Shown: positions 51,843 through 60,177 of the stretch, in pieces
Numbering within the stretch: the first letter of the stretch is position 1
Layout of the letters: each line of letters begins with the position of its first letter
Source of the DNA: Bog-105 sp965277435
GTDB lineage: Bacteria; Acidobacteriota; Terriglobia; Bryobacterales; Bryobacteraceae
DNA length: 64,000 nt
NCBI GenBank assembly: GCA_965277435.1
Contig: OZ255821.1
Location: 4,278,001-4,342,000, forward strand
Direction: 5' to 3'
The notes under the pieces: model-generated
What the model was told of the DNA's origin: nothing
The model's input: only the letters and a program-made list of their open reading frames with translations
Databases searched by the model: none
Made by a program: the position numbers and the translations under genes

Positions 51843-52124
51843 ATGGTCTCCCCGTTGAAGAACTCGAAAATCCTGAAAGTCGCAGGCCTCAGCCTGGCTG
51901 GCTTTTGCGCCGTATCGATCGGCGTGGACAAGGCAAATGTGGGTCCCGTAGTCCAGCAGCTGGCCGGATTTTGCGGAGCGTTCGTGGGCGGCTGGGTGGG
52001 AGCGCGCCGCCGCCGCACAAAGGTGATACCGGGAGAAAATATGCCTGCTATATCAGAACGAGTCCCAGCGGCAGAATCGTCCCTAGAATCAAAAGAACCC
52101 ACGTCAGCCGGCGTCCTGGACTGA
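51843..52124 (+). CDS. Small two-segment membrane protein, hypothetical
   Basis: A 93-residue frame with two hydrophobic segments (KVAGLSLAGFCAVSIGV and VVQQLAGFCGAFVGGWVGA), then ARRRRTK as a positive stop-transfer and a charged tail. GC in third positions is high, like a coding frame. No family is recognised. Its last 77 bp overlap the convergent PepSY-like gene, so it may end or be expressed differently. An antisense frame on the opposite strand exists but is less coherent. Confidence 0.45.
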   Translation: MVSPLKNSKILKVAGLSLAGFCAVSIGVDKANVGPVVQQLAGFCGAFVGGWVGARRRRTKVIPGENMPAISERVPAAESSLESKEPTSAGVLD

Positions 52125-52545
52125 ACTTAAACGCCATATACAATCCAAGCAGCGTCGTCGAAATCAAACCCACCGCCATCAGCACCACAAACCATTTCGT
52201 CAAGAGGATGGCTGTGGGATTCCCTTTCTCTTCCGGCTCAGGGGTCGTCGCAGGGCGGGGCTTCGCAGCAGCTTCTGGTTCCGGTTTCCGTTCCGGCGGA
52301 AGAATTCTAGTCTGGTCTTTGTGAATTCGCCCCAGTGTCTGAATCCAGACAGGCGCACGATAGCCGTCGTGATCTTCATGCAAACTAAACGTCTGCAGCG
52401 CGCCGGTGAATGCGAAAAAGAGAATAGCCGGCGCAAAAAACGTTCCCAGATACAGGTGCACGTCACGCAGTTGCCGCGCGAAAGATTTCTTCGCGCCTCG
52501 CCGCACCGTGTCATCTGCTGTTCCTCGGGTCGATATGCTGCCCAT
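52048..52545 (-). CDS. PepSY-associated transmembrane helix protein
   Basis: A 165-residue inner-membrane protein. The first hydrophobic segment LYLGTFFAPAILFFAFTGAL has the pattern of the first PepSY_TM helix. A soluble loop with a proline/glutamate-rich stretch (ILPPERKPEPEAAAKPRPAT) follows, and TM segments (LLTKWFVVLMAVGLISTTLL; WVLLILGTILPLGLVL) close it. It is a shortened version of the PiuB/PepSY proteins associated with iron uptake. It lies 9 bp downstream of the APC permease, both on the minus strand. No haem-ligand pair was assigned. Confidence 0.75.
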   Translation of the reverse strand: MGSISTRGTADDTVRRGAKKSFARQLRDVHLYLGTFFAPAILFFAFTGALQTFSLHEDHDGYRAPVWIQTLGRIHKDQTRILPPERKPEPEAAAKPRPATTPEPEEKGNPTAILLTKWFVVLMAVGLISTTLLGLYMAFKFSPGRRLTWVLLILGTILPLGLVLI

Positions 52546-52554
52546 AGTAAAACC

Positions 52555-54075
52555 TTACCGTCTTTCGACCCGCTCGGCCCTTTCTACAAACAACGGACTG
52601 CGCTTCCGGCTGTACAGGCCATAGATCAAGAGGCCGATCAGCAGCCACACCACGAACCTTACCCAGGTCTCGAGCGGCAGCCCCAGCATCAGCCCAAAAC
52701 AGCACACCACCGAGATCGCCGGCGTCACCGGACTGAAGGGCACGCGAAACGATCGCGCTCGCTCCGGCTGCTTCCGTCGCAATATCACCACCCCAATCGA
52801 AACGATGATGAACGCAAACAACGTCCCGATATTCGACAGATCGGCAAACGTCCCGATATCCCAAATCCCAGCCGGAACGCCTACCGCCAGACCCGCCAGC
52901 CAAGTGCTCACATACGGAGTCTGAAAGCGCCTGTGTACCCGCGAGAACAAGCCCGGCAGCAAACGATCGCGCGACATCGCAAACCAGATCCGCGCTTGCC
53001 CGTATTGATACACCAGCAGCGACGACAACATCCCCAGCAGCGCGCCCACCGTCACCGTAAAGCGCAGCTTGTTCATCCCGATCGCCTGCAGCGCATTCGC
53101 CACCGGCGATGCATTATTCAAGGTCTTCCAATTCACGATTCCCGTCAGCACCAGCGCCACCGACGTATACAGCAACCCGCACACAATCAATGTTCCGATG
53201 ATTCCGATCGGCATATTTTTCTGCGGGCTCTTGCACTCTTCCGCCGCCGTCGAAACCGAATCGAACCCGATAAACGTGAAGAACACGATCGCCGCGCCGC
53301 TGATCACCCCGCCAAAACCGTTCGGCAGAAAAGGATGCAAATTCGACGCTTGCACGGCATGCGCCGCGCCAAAGACAAACAGCAGCACCGCCGCAATCTT
53401 AATCGCCACGATCACGTTATTGGCGCCCGCGCTCTCCTTCACGCCTCGCACCAGCAGCCAGCTCAACGCCATCACAATCAGCAGCGCCGGCACATTGAAG
53501 AAGCTGCCCGTCAAATGCCCATCCACAATTGCCGGCTCCGACAAATACTTCGGCAAATGCCGCCCGAACAGGTAATCGCACATCACATTGAAATACGCCG
53601 AAAAGCCCACTGCCACCGACATGTTGGAGACGGCATACTCCAAAATCAGATCCCATCCGATGATCCACGCAAAAATTTCCCCGAGCGTCGTGTACGCATA
53701 CGTGTAAGCGCTCCCCGCTATCGGAATCATTGACGCCAGCTCCGCATAGCACAAAGCCGCAAACCCGCACGTCAGGGCCACCAATATAAAGGAGAGCGTC
53801 AATCCCGGCCCTGCTCCCGGCCGCCCCAAAGTCGAAGCCGCCGCGCTGCCATGCAAAATCAGATCCACTACCGGCGCATTCAAAATCGATGGGATCGCCA
53901 TACGCTGCCCCGCCGCCGCCGTCCCCGTTACCGTGAAAATTCCCCCGCCAATTACCGCCCCGATCCCGAACGCCACCAGGCTCCACGGTCCTAGCGACCT
54001 CTTCAGCCGCTTGCCTTCCGTCTCCGCCTCGCCGACCAGCTCGTCGATGTCCTTCGTCCGCAGTAACTGGTTCAT
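52555..54075 (-). CDS. APC superfamily amino acid permease
   Basis: A 506-residue transporter with about 12 transmembrane helices. The start ATG 54075 (MNQLLRTKDIDELVGEAETE) is the typical N-terminus of cationic-amino-acid-transporter-like APC members. TM1 contains the signature FGIGAVIGGGIFTVTGTAA. Further APC features: CGFAALCYAELASMIPIAGS and YTYAYTTLGEIFAWIIGWDL in TM3-4, and FFTFIGFDSVSTAAEECKSP in TM8. Relatives import basic or neutral amino acids by proton coupling. It is divergent from the GH42-like gene with 36 bp between starts. The downstream PepSY-like gene follows by 9 bp. Confidence 0.92.
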   Translation of the reverse strand: MNQLLRTKDIDELVGEAETEGKRLKRSLGPWSLVAFGIGAVIGGGIFTVTGTAAAGQRMAIPSILNAPVVDLILHGSAAASTLGRPGAGPGLTLSFILVALTCGFAALCYAELASMIPIAGSAYTYAYTTLGEIFAWIIGWDLILEYAVSNMSVAVGFSAYFNVMCDYLFGRHLPKYLSEPAIVDGHLTGSFFNVPALLIVMALSWLLVRGVKESAGANNVIVAIKIAAVLLFVFGAAHAVQASNLHPFLPNGFGGVISGAAIVFFTFIGFDSVSTAAEECKSPQKNMPIGIIGTLIVCGLLYTSVALVLTGIVNWKTLNNASPVANALQAIGMNKLRFTVTVGALLGMLSSLLVYQYGQARIWFAMSRDRLLPGLFSRVHRRFQTPYVSTWLAGLAVGVPAGIWDIGTFADLSNIGTLFAFIIVSIGVVILRRKQPERARSFRVPFSPVTPAISVVCCFGLMLGLPLETWVRFVVWLLIGLLIYGLYSRKRSPLFVERAERVERR

Positions 54076-54111
54076 CGGTATGCGTAAGTATAGACTGGTG
54101 CGTTCATCCCG

Positions 54112-56247
54112 ATGAAGTCCACGCGAAGAACAATCCTCAAGTCCTTGGCCGTAGGCGCAAGCGTCGCCGCCTTCAGCCAAACAGAAGCCGCCCAGGAAGA
54201 CCCAAATCCACTCGCCGCAACCCTCCGCATCGGCACCGAATTCTTCCTCAACCGGTCAGAAACTAAAGCAGGCGTCGACCGCCACTTTCGCCTGATGCGC
54301 GATACCGGACTCACTCTCGTCCGCATCTTCATCATTTGGGACGATATCGAGCACACACCCGGCGTCTGGAACTTCGAACGCTACGACTGGATCTATAACT
54401 CCGCCGCAGCCAACGAGATCAAGATAGTCGCCACGCTTTGCGCCGAAGATCCTCCCGGCTGGGCCCATCAAACGCCCTTCTATCACAACCGCACCAATCT
54501 CAACGACCCCGCCATTCGCAAGCGCGCTTCGTTCTACATCGAAAAAGTCGTCAATCGTTACAAACGCCACCCCGCGCAAGGCGTCTGGCTGCTGATGAAC
54601 GAGCCCAGCAAATACGATACCGAGCCCGCCACCTTTAGAGCCTTCGGAGCCTGGCTCGAAAAGAAATACCGCAACGTCGCCGCTCTCAACCAATCCTGGT
54701 TTCGACAAGTGAAAAGCTTTTCCGAAGTCACCCTCACCCCTGAGCAGCTTACCGGAGGCAACTATGGCTGGCTCGACTACCCTCCAATAATCGACTGGCG
54801 CGAATTCAATGTGGACAATCTCGTCAACCAACTCCTCTGGATCAAAAGCCAGATCGAGTTACACGACACGAGTCACCCCACCCATCTCAACGTGACGCAG
54901 CCCCTCGGCGGCCCATCCGGACAGGACGTCTGGAAGGAACAGAAAATCGTCGAGATTCTCGGCGCTTCCATCCATCCGGCCTGGGTGTTCCCGCCATCTG
55001 CTCCCCGTACCGAATACGGCGAACTGTTTGCCTATCGGCTTGATTTGATCGGCAGCGCGAGCGGCTCAAAACCCTGGTGGGTCACTGAACTCCAAAGCGG
55101 CCCGACTATTTTCACCGGCGGCTTCCCGTTGAACCCAACACCGGACGACATCACCCGCTGGCTGTGGGATTCCTTCGGCGCAGGCAGTTGCGGCGTCATC
55201 TTCTGGCTGTGGCAGCCGCGCGAAGGCGGACAGGAGGGCGGGGAATGGGGCTTAGTCAGTCTCGATGCCAAACCATCCATTCGCGTTCCCGCCGTCAAAG
55301 CTGTCGCTCAGGCGCTCAAACGCATTCCCGCTTTGGCCGAAGCGCACCCTCAGCAACCAAACGTCGCCATTCTCTACAATCGCCAAACCGCCATTCTCAA
55401 TCACCTCGAAGGCGCACGCTTCCAGCATCGTAGCGATGAGTGGGAACAATCCATTCAAGGCTGTTATCGCGCTTTCCGCCGCGCTCACATCCCGGTACAA
55501 TTCGTCGACCTCGATCTCTTAAAACAAGGAGCGCTCACTAAGTTCCAAGTCCTCTACATTCCGTACTCCTACGCCCTCGACGACGAAGGAGTCGCTGCAC
55601 TCCGCCACTACATCGAACAAGGCGGGACCCTGTGGGCCGACGGTCTGACCGCCTGGAAAAACGACATGGGCCGCATTCGCCCCGACATTCCCGGCAATCT
55701 TTCCGATGTCTTCGGCGTCGAGGCCTACGATATCTATCCAGTCAAAGTCGACGAGCCCTATTCCGTTACCAACGCCAACGAGCTTGCAGGCGAACTCTGG
55801 AAGCTGCCGCTCGAGTTGCAAGGCGCGCAACCGTTTATCTCCGACCGCGCCGGTAAGCCCTTCGCGACCAAACACCGCTTTGGCAAAGGACAGGTGATTT
55901 ACTTCCAGTCCGCCCTCACGCTCGCCTACTACAAGCGCAGCCATCCCCAAATCCAGCAGTGGATCACTGCGGCCGCCGCCGAAACTCAGGCGAACCTCTC
56001 CGTGCAACTGCTGAAAGGCTCCCCCAAAATATCCTTCCGCGGCCTGACACATTCGTCCGGAGCCTTCGCCATCCTCTGCAACTGGGGTTCCGACGAAGAC
56101 GTTACCCTCGCCTTTCGCGGCGTCCGTCAAATTGCGAACGGTCTCACCGGCGAGCCTTTGCGGACCACGTCGCGCGACTCGGCTACCTTCACGAAGTTCT
56201 CCATTCCCGCCAGCGGCGTCGCGGTAATCCAGGCGCGAAACGGCTAA
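54112..56247 (+). CDS. Tat-exported GH42-like beta-galactosidase
   Basis: A 711-residue protein with a Tat leader (MKSTRRTILKSLAVGASVAA). The TIM barrel is GH42-like: DTGLTLVRIFIIWDDIEHTP, VVNRYKRHPAQGVWLLMNEP and PWWVTELQSGPTI. The general acid is probably E164 (LLMNEPS) and the nucleophile E326 (VTELQSG). The C-terminal domain is glutamine-amidotransferase-like (VLYIPYSYALDDEGVAALRH and YIEQGGTLWADG). It resembles the GH42 enzyme at 49665-51767 in plan but not in detail, so the two probably prefer different galactosides. Start codons are divergent from the APC permease. Confidence 0.88.
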   Translation: MKSTRRTILKSLAVGASVAAFSQTEAAQEDPNPLAATLRIGTEFFLNRSETKAGVDRHFRLMRDTGLTLVRIFIIWDDIEHTPGVWNFERYDWIYNSAAANEIKIVATLCAEDPPGWAHQTPFYHNRTNLNDPAIRKRASFYIEKVVNRYKRHPAQGVWLLMNEPSKYDTEPATFRAFGAWLEKKYRNVAALNQSWFRQVKSFSEVTLTPEQLTGGNYGWLDYPPIIDWREFNVDNLVNQLLWIKSQIELHDTSHPTHLNVTQPLGGPSGQDVWKEQKIVEILGASIHPAWVFPPSAPRTEYGELFAYRLDLIGSASGSKPWWVTELQSGPTIFTGGFPLNPTPDDITRWLWDSFGAGSCGVIFWLWQPREGGQEGGEWGLVSLDAKPSIRVPAVKAVAQALKRIPALAEAHPQQPNVAILYNRQTAILNHLEGARFQHRSDEWEQSIQGCYRAFRRAHIPVQFVDLDLLKQGALTKFQVLYIPYSYALDDEGVAALRHYIEQGGTLWADGLTAWKNDMGRIRPDIPGNLSDVFGVEAYDIYPVKVDEPYSVTNANELAGELWKLPLELQGAQPFISDRAGKPFATKHRFGKGQVIYFQSALTLAYYKRSHPQIQQWITAAAAETQANLSVQLLKGSPKISFRGLTHSSGAFAILCNWGSDEDVTLAFRGVRQIANGLTGEPLRTTSRDSATFTKFSIPASGVAVIQARNG

Positions 56248-56268
56248 GATCGACGCTACACTGAACGT

Positions 56269-56909
56269 ATGCTCGATGTTCTTGACCTCGACGTTCTTGA
56301 CCTCTTGGGCGAGCCTGGGCAATCCATCATCATCACGCCCGGCACCGAAAACCGGGATCGCGATGCGCGTTTTGAACTTGCCTGCCAAATCTACGACTCC
56401 GCCAAAGTCGAAATGGACGAGCAGGGGAACATCATCGTGACACCAGGGAACAGCGAAGACAGCAGTTATCGCAGCGGTGAAGCCTTCGCTCAATTGCGTG
56501 ACTGGCGAGGAAAGACAATACCGGCCGTGCCTTTGACGCCACCACCAACTTCAATCTTCCCAGCGGCGCCAAACGCTCCCCGGACGCCGCCTGGGTCCCA
56601 AAAGATACGTTAAAAAAGGAAGGCACAAACACTCGCACCATCACCAAGACCCGCCACGTCCCGACCTTCCTGATCGAAGTAACTTCACCTTCCGACAGCC
56701 TGCGTCAACAGCAGGAAAAGTGCCACAAATGGATCGAAGCCGGCGTCAGCGAAGCTGTTCTCCTCCATCCCGAAACCAAAACCGCTTTCATCTTCCGCCC
56801 ATCTGCTGACATGCTCGAAGTACGCGCGGCCACGAACATCGCATCCACCGTGTTGTCTGGATTCGTGATTGACTGCGACCCGATCTGGTCCGACTTAGCG
56901 GACTTTTAA
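56269..56909 (+). pseudogene. Uma2 family (DUF820) nuclease-fold protein, frameshifted
   Basis: The first frame (from ATG 56269) encodes VLDLDVLDLLGEPGQSIIIT then FELACQIYDSAKVEMDEQGN and IIVTPGNSEDSSYRSGEAFA. Around 56500 the homology moves to the next frame: AFDATTNFNLPSGAKRSPDA, AWVPKDTLKKEG and the catalytic core FLIEVTSPSDSLRQQQEKCH. The chain continues IEAGVSEAVLLHPETKTAFI and ends at the TAA 56907-56909. About 213 residues in all if joined, normal for Uma2. The PD-(D/E)xK acidic residues (PDAAW, IEVTS) lie after the shift. Either a recent loss or a sequencing error. Confidence 0.8.
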
Positions 56910-56919
56910 ATCAGCCACG

Positions 56920-57774
56920 TCATCGCCGAAAATTGTCCGTGTGATCGACGACCCACTCGCGAAATGTCCGCGCCGGTCTTCCCGTGATCTCTGCCACCGT
57001 CGCTGTGACCAGGGCAGGCTGTCCAACGGCCGCCTCCCATGCGTTCAGCAACATATTTATGACTGGCAGAGACGTTACCGTCAACAACTCACGCCGCGCT
57101 TCCTCCGGCGATATCTCTTCCAAACGCAGCGAGCGGCCAATTACTTCGCCGATGATCCGTACCTGCTCGGACTGGCTCAGCGATTCGGGCCCGGTCAGCA
57201 CATAATCCTCTCCGCTATGGCCTTCCTCGCAAAGCATTCGCGCCGCGACCGCGGCAATATCACGCTCATCAATCGGTGCAGTAAGCGCCTCCGCATAGGG
57301 CCAGCGCACAACACTGTCTGCGCGGATTTGCGATGCCCACCATAGCCTGGCATTCGCCGCAAACATGCCGGGCCGCAGGAATGCCCACTGCATTCCGGAA
57401 GTCTCGATCAGTCGCTCGATCTCCGCGTGCAATCTGGCAACCGGGTTAGGCTGCTGGAAAAACGGGTGCGCAGTCCGGTGCGGAGCGGAGAGAAAGACGA
57501 CTCGCCGGACGTGCTTCGCCATTCTCGCCATCACCGGAGCAACCGTCGTCGCAGCGGCACACCACAACAGGAACACGTTATCGACATCGTCAAACGATCG
57601 GTCGAGACTAGCAGGGATCGTGAGGTCCCCGCGAACCACCTCGATTGGTTCAGGCAGATTGGCGCTATCCGGGTCGCGAGCCAGGGCGCGCACCCAAACA
57701 TCCCTGGAAACCAGTTCAGAGATGACCTCGCGCCCCACCCTGCCGGTAGCCCCTATGATCAGCGTCCGCTGCAT
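56920..57774 (-). CDS. NmrA-like NAD(P)-binding protein
   Basis: A 284-residue atypical short-chain dehydrogenase of the NmrA type. The N-terminal nucleotide-binding motif is LIIGATGRVGREVISELVSR. Further blocks are VVRGDLTIPASLDRSFDDVD, VVFLSAPHRTAHPFFQQPNP, WAFLRPGMFAANARLWWASQ and APIDERDIAAVAARMLCEEG. Catalytic Tyr and Lys of classical SDRs are not evident, as usual for NmrA-like proteins, which act as redox sensors or quinone reductases. It is separated from the Uma2 gene by 10 bp (convergent) and from the methyltransferase by 21 bp (same strand). Confidence 0.88.
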   Translation of the reverse strand: MQRTLIIGATGRVGREVISELVSRDVWVRALARDPDSANLPEPIEVVRGDLTIPASLDRSFDDVDNVFLLWCAAATTVAPVMARMAKHVRRVVFLSAPHRTAHPFFQQPNPVARLHAEIERLIETSGMQWAFLRPGMFAANARLWWASQIRADSVVRWPYAEALTAPIDERDIAAVAARMLCEEGHSGEDYVLTGPESLSQSEQVRIIGEVIGRSLRLEEISPEEARRELLTVTSLPVINMLLNAWEAAVGQPALVTATVAEITGRPARTFREWVVDHTDNFRR

Positions 57775-57795
57775 ACCAGACCAGCTTAAAGGCCC

Positions 57796-58833
57796 CTACT
57801 TCCGGCACAGCGCGGCAAGACTGACGTAATAGGGGCTGTCGTTGAATCGACTAAGTCCGATCCGTCCAAACTCGATCACGGAGAAATAGGGTTTGAGAGC
57901 CTGCTCCAGACTCTCCTGATTGAAGAAGTTCACATGCGTGGCTTCCATCAGGTGCCACGGAACACTGCCATGCCGGAAACCCAACGGGATGGCGCTCCCG
58001 TCAGGCACCGTAAAGAGCACCTTTTCCGAAGCCAGCCGCGCGATATCTCGAATCGCTGCAGGATAGTCGGAAATGTGCTCCAAAACTTCCGAGCACACCA
58101 CAGAGCGAAAGCGCGCATCCGGGAATGGTGCCGGCAGAGACCCGTCGTAAAGCGTAATCCGATCCCGCCTCTCTTCCGGAATCGACCGCCGAATCAGGTC
58201 CGATTCCAGTTCAAGACCATAAGCGTCAACACCCGCTTTCTGCAACTCTCCCAGCAGCGCGCCACGCCCGCAGCCGAAATCGAGCACCGGTCCCTTCAAT
58301 TCTCTTGCCAGCTCGACAACGTGAGGGTGGACAGTCACATTGGGAGGCCCCGACCCGTAAATGTGGTCGCGATGGAGTACTTCGGTAGAGTGCAATAAAG
58401 ATCGGTAGTCCGGATTAACGAATGTCGCGTTGAGCTCGAAACTGAGTGATTCACCCGTGCGTAGCTCTACAATGAGCGTCTTGCAGGTCCGCCCGATCAT
58501 CGACTCCGGAACAAGATAGTTCAATTCAAGACCGGCCTGCGGCATCAGTCCATTTGAGCACGTGCTCACGTCCGGGCGGCGGGTTCTGAACGAGCGCAAG
58601 AATGGCACGGCTGTCGCATCCAGCGACACAGCGGGAGCGTTCCCCGCATCGAAGGAAGTTTCGGACCAGCCTTGAATGGAAATGATCCCGGCCGGATCCA
58701 CTGTGACGAAATCAATAAAGCCGCCCGCAATGGGCTTGCCCACCGGAAAGGAGGCGTTCTGCAACTCCGAAGATAACAGGCGGCGCAGAGCCGCGCGCGC
58801 TTTCGAGGCGGCCGCTCGCCAGGGCCTATTCAC
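57796..58833 (-). CDS. Class I SAM-dependent methyltransferase
   Basis: A 345-residue protein. The C-terminal 200 residues are a Rossmann methyltransferase. The glycine-rich SAM motif is VLDFGCGRGALLGELQKAG, followed by VDAYGLELESDL, FRSVVCSEVLEHISDYPAAI and LASEKVLFTVPDGSAIPL, the pattern of methyltransferases that act on sugar or lipid carriers. The first 145 residues are a beta-rich domain of unknown role (GGFIDFVTVDPAGIISIQGW). It is downstream of the PhyH-like gene by 23 bp on the same strand. Probably modifies a sugar in a surface polymer; the acceptor is unknown. Confidence 0.88.
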   Translation of the reverse strand: MNRPWRAAASKARAALRRLLSSELQNASFPVGKPIAGGFIDFVTVDPAGIISIQGWSETSFDAGNAPAVSLDATAVPFLRSFRTRRPDVSTCSNGLMPQAGLELNYLVPESMIGRTCKTLIVELRTGESLSFELNATFVNPDYRSLLHSTEVLHRDHIYGSGPPNVTVHPHVVELARELKGPVLDFGCGRGALLGELQKAGVDAYGLELESDLIRRSIPEERRDRITLYDGSLPAPFPDARFRSVVCSEVLEHISDYPAAIRDIARLASEKVLFTVPDGSAIPLGFRHGSVPWHLMEATHVNFFNQESLEQALKPYFSVIEFGRIGLSRFNDSPYYVSLAALCRK

Positions 58834-58856
58834 GATGACTCAGTTCGTTGGGCAGA

Positions 58857-59972
58857 TCATCGTAACGGTCTGCCTTCTCGATAGCCGAACTCCAGCCAAT
58901 GCTTCTTCGGGTCGGCCTTGGCCGCCTTGACATCCGGATTGGCCCGTAAGTAAGCTTCTGCATCAAAACCCGGCGGAACCTTTTTAGGTTTTTCGAGCGG
59001 CGGATCTGCATTGCGGCCCTGCGTGGTAATCCCCGCTGTGATCTTCGAAGCGACAGCCGCCATAGTCGCGGCGGCATGACTTTGGCGCACCACTGGCTCA
59101 CCGTTAACCATGCTAGGAACTACTTTTCCTGTCTTGATGTCGACCGTATCCCGGTGATGAATTTTGCCTAAGAATGGAACCGAGCCCAGCGGCGTGTAAT
59201 ACGAACACCCCTCGAAAAAGTAGTGTGTCACCTGGCTGTAACGCGTACGCTTCAGATCGGTTTGCGCCGCGCCGCCGTGTAGCAGATTCGCCGCCCAAAT
59301 GAGTGCTTGCCCCTTCCTTGCGTGGAACTGCAAGGGCTTTAGGTCGAGCGACTCTACAATCGCCTCCCACGCCCTCTCGTAAGCCGGATATTGCGTATAC
59401 GGATTCGCTTCGCCCCAGGCAGGATTTCTGCCGATGTGTTCATTTGTAAACACAGGCAAAGCGTGTGAGCCCGGATAATATACCAGTGGTCCATTCTCCG
59501 AGTCGACATCTTCCAGTGCTACCCAAACGCCAACCATGAAGCGCTCGGGATAGCTGCTAAAGTGAACACTGTCTGAATGGAAGTGCTGCTGCGTGCCCAC
59601 CGGAAAATTCAGCGTCTGAAACGGAAACACAGGCTTGCCGTACAGATCCGATAGCAGTTTGAGCATTGCCGGATTGCAGGCTAACTGCTTGACTTCCGGT
59701 ACGCTCTTCCAGGCATCCTGCATTCGCAGATTGGGTGTGGTGCCATCCCGCCATCCAGCCCAATCGTACTGGTTGTCCAAAGTCGCGATGATTTTGTTCG
59801 CGGTTCGATCAAACTCCGGATCTGGAAAATCAATCACCGCATAGCCGTCGCGCCTCAGCCTCCGGGCGACGTCCATAGTTTCCGCTGAGACTGCTTTGTC
59901 ACGGAAGATCATCTCGAAAAGTGGCGACTCGACATCCGGAACGCCGGGCAGCAGATTCTCGGTAAAGCTCAT
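58857..59972 (-). CDS. Phytanoyl-CoA dioxygenase (PhyH)-like oxygenase with C-terminal repeat-like module
   Basis: A 371-residue non-haem Fe(II)/2-oxoglutarate oxygenase. Start ATG 59972 (MSFTENLLPGVPDVESP) has GGAG upstream at a slightly long spacing. The iron ligands are H132 and D134 in QQHFHSDSVHF, and a distal His in WAANLLHGGAAQTD; the 2-oxoglutarate Arg is probably in KRTRYSQVTHYFF. The last 40 residues (FDAEAYLRANPDVKAAKADP then KKHWLEFGYREGRPLR) are a short module otherwise seen at the ends of glycosyltransferases and secreted repeat proteins. That fusion hints at work on a glycan-linked substrate. It precedes the methyltransferase by 23 bp. Confidence 0.88.
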   Translation of the reverse strand: MSFTENLLPGVPDVESPLFEMIFRDKAVSAETMDVARRLRRDGYAVIDFPDPEFDRTANKIIATLDNQYDWAGWRDGTTPNLRMQDAWKSVPEVKQLACNPAMLKLLSDLYGKPVFPFQTLNFPVGTQQHFHSDSVHFSSYPERFMVGVWVALEDVDSENGPLVYYPGSHALPVFTNEHIGRNPAWGEANPYTQYPAYERAWEAIVESLDLKPLQFHARKGQALIWAANLLHGGAAQTDLKRTRYSQVTHYFFEGCSYYTPLGSVPFLGKIHHRDTVDIKTGKVVPSMVNGEPVVRQSHAAATMAAVASKITAGITTQGRNADPPLEKPKKVPPGFDAEAYLRANPDVKAAKADPKKHWLEFGYREGRPLR

Positions 59973-60070
59973 CAGGAACTGGTTTCTCCTCAGGAATTGT
60001 AGCCGATCCAAGCAGATGCGAAGACCGTGAGCGACGCCAGTTGAATTACCACTTTGTTTTCTAAGAAACG

Positions 60071-60142
60071 TTCACTGTCACGGGTGGAGCGGGCCTCTTG
60101 GCCTGCTACGCCGCCATTCGTGGCGGCATTCTTTCGGCTCAA
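60071..60142. repeat. Dispersed palindromic repeat family 2, copy 2
   Basis: Second copy of the element at 32611-32698. It has the perfect hairpin CCGCCA-TTCG-TGGCGG and the stem GGCC-TCTT-GGCC, and ends GCATTCTTTCGGCTCAA. In the other copy the loop is TTCC and the second stem carries a G-T pair (GGTC/GGCC). The pairing potential of the stems is thus kept while the sequence differs. It sits between the PhyH-like gene and the 3' end of the large membrane protein. Confidence 0.65.
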
Positions 60143-60177
60143 ACCCGCCACGAATATCAGTATCGATGCCAACGAAC

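Noticed and set aside
51779..52102. Minus-strand 107-codon frame opposite the small membrane protein at 51843-52124
   Set aside because: Composition is incoherent (proline/threonine-rich before a terminal hydrophobic run), and the plus frame has better third-position GC and a positive stop-transfer pattern.
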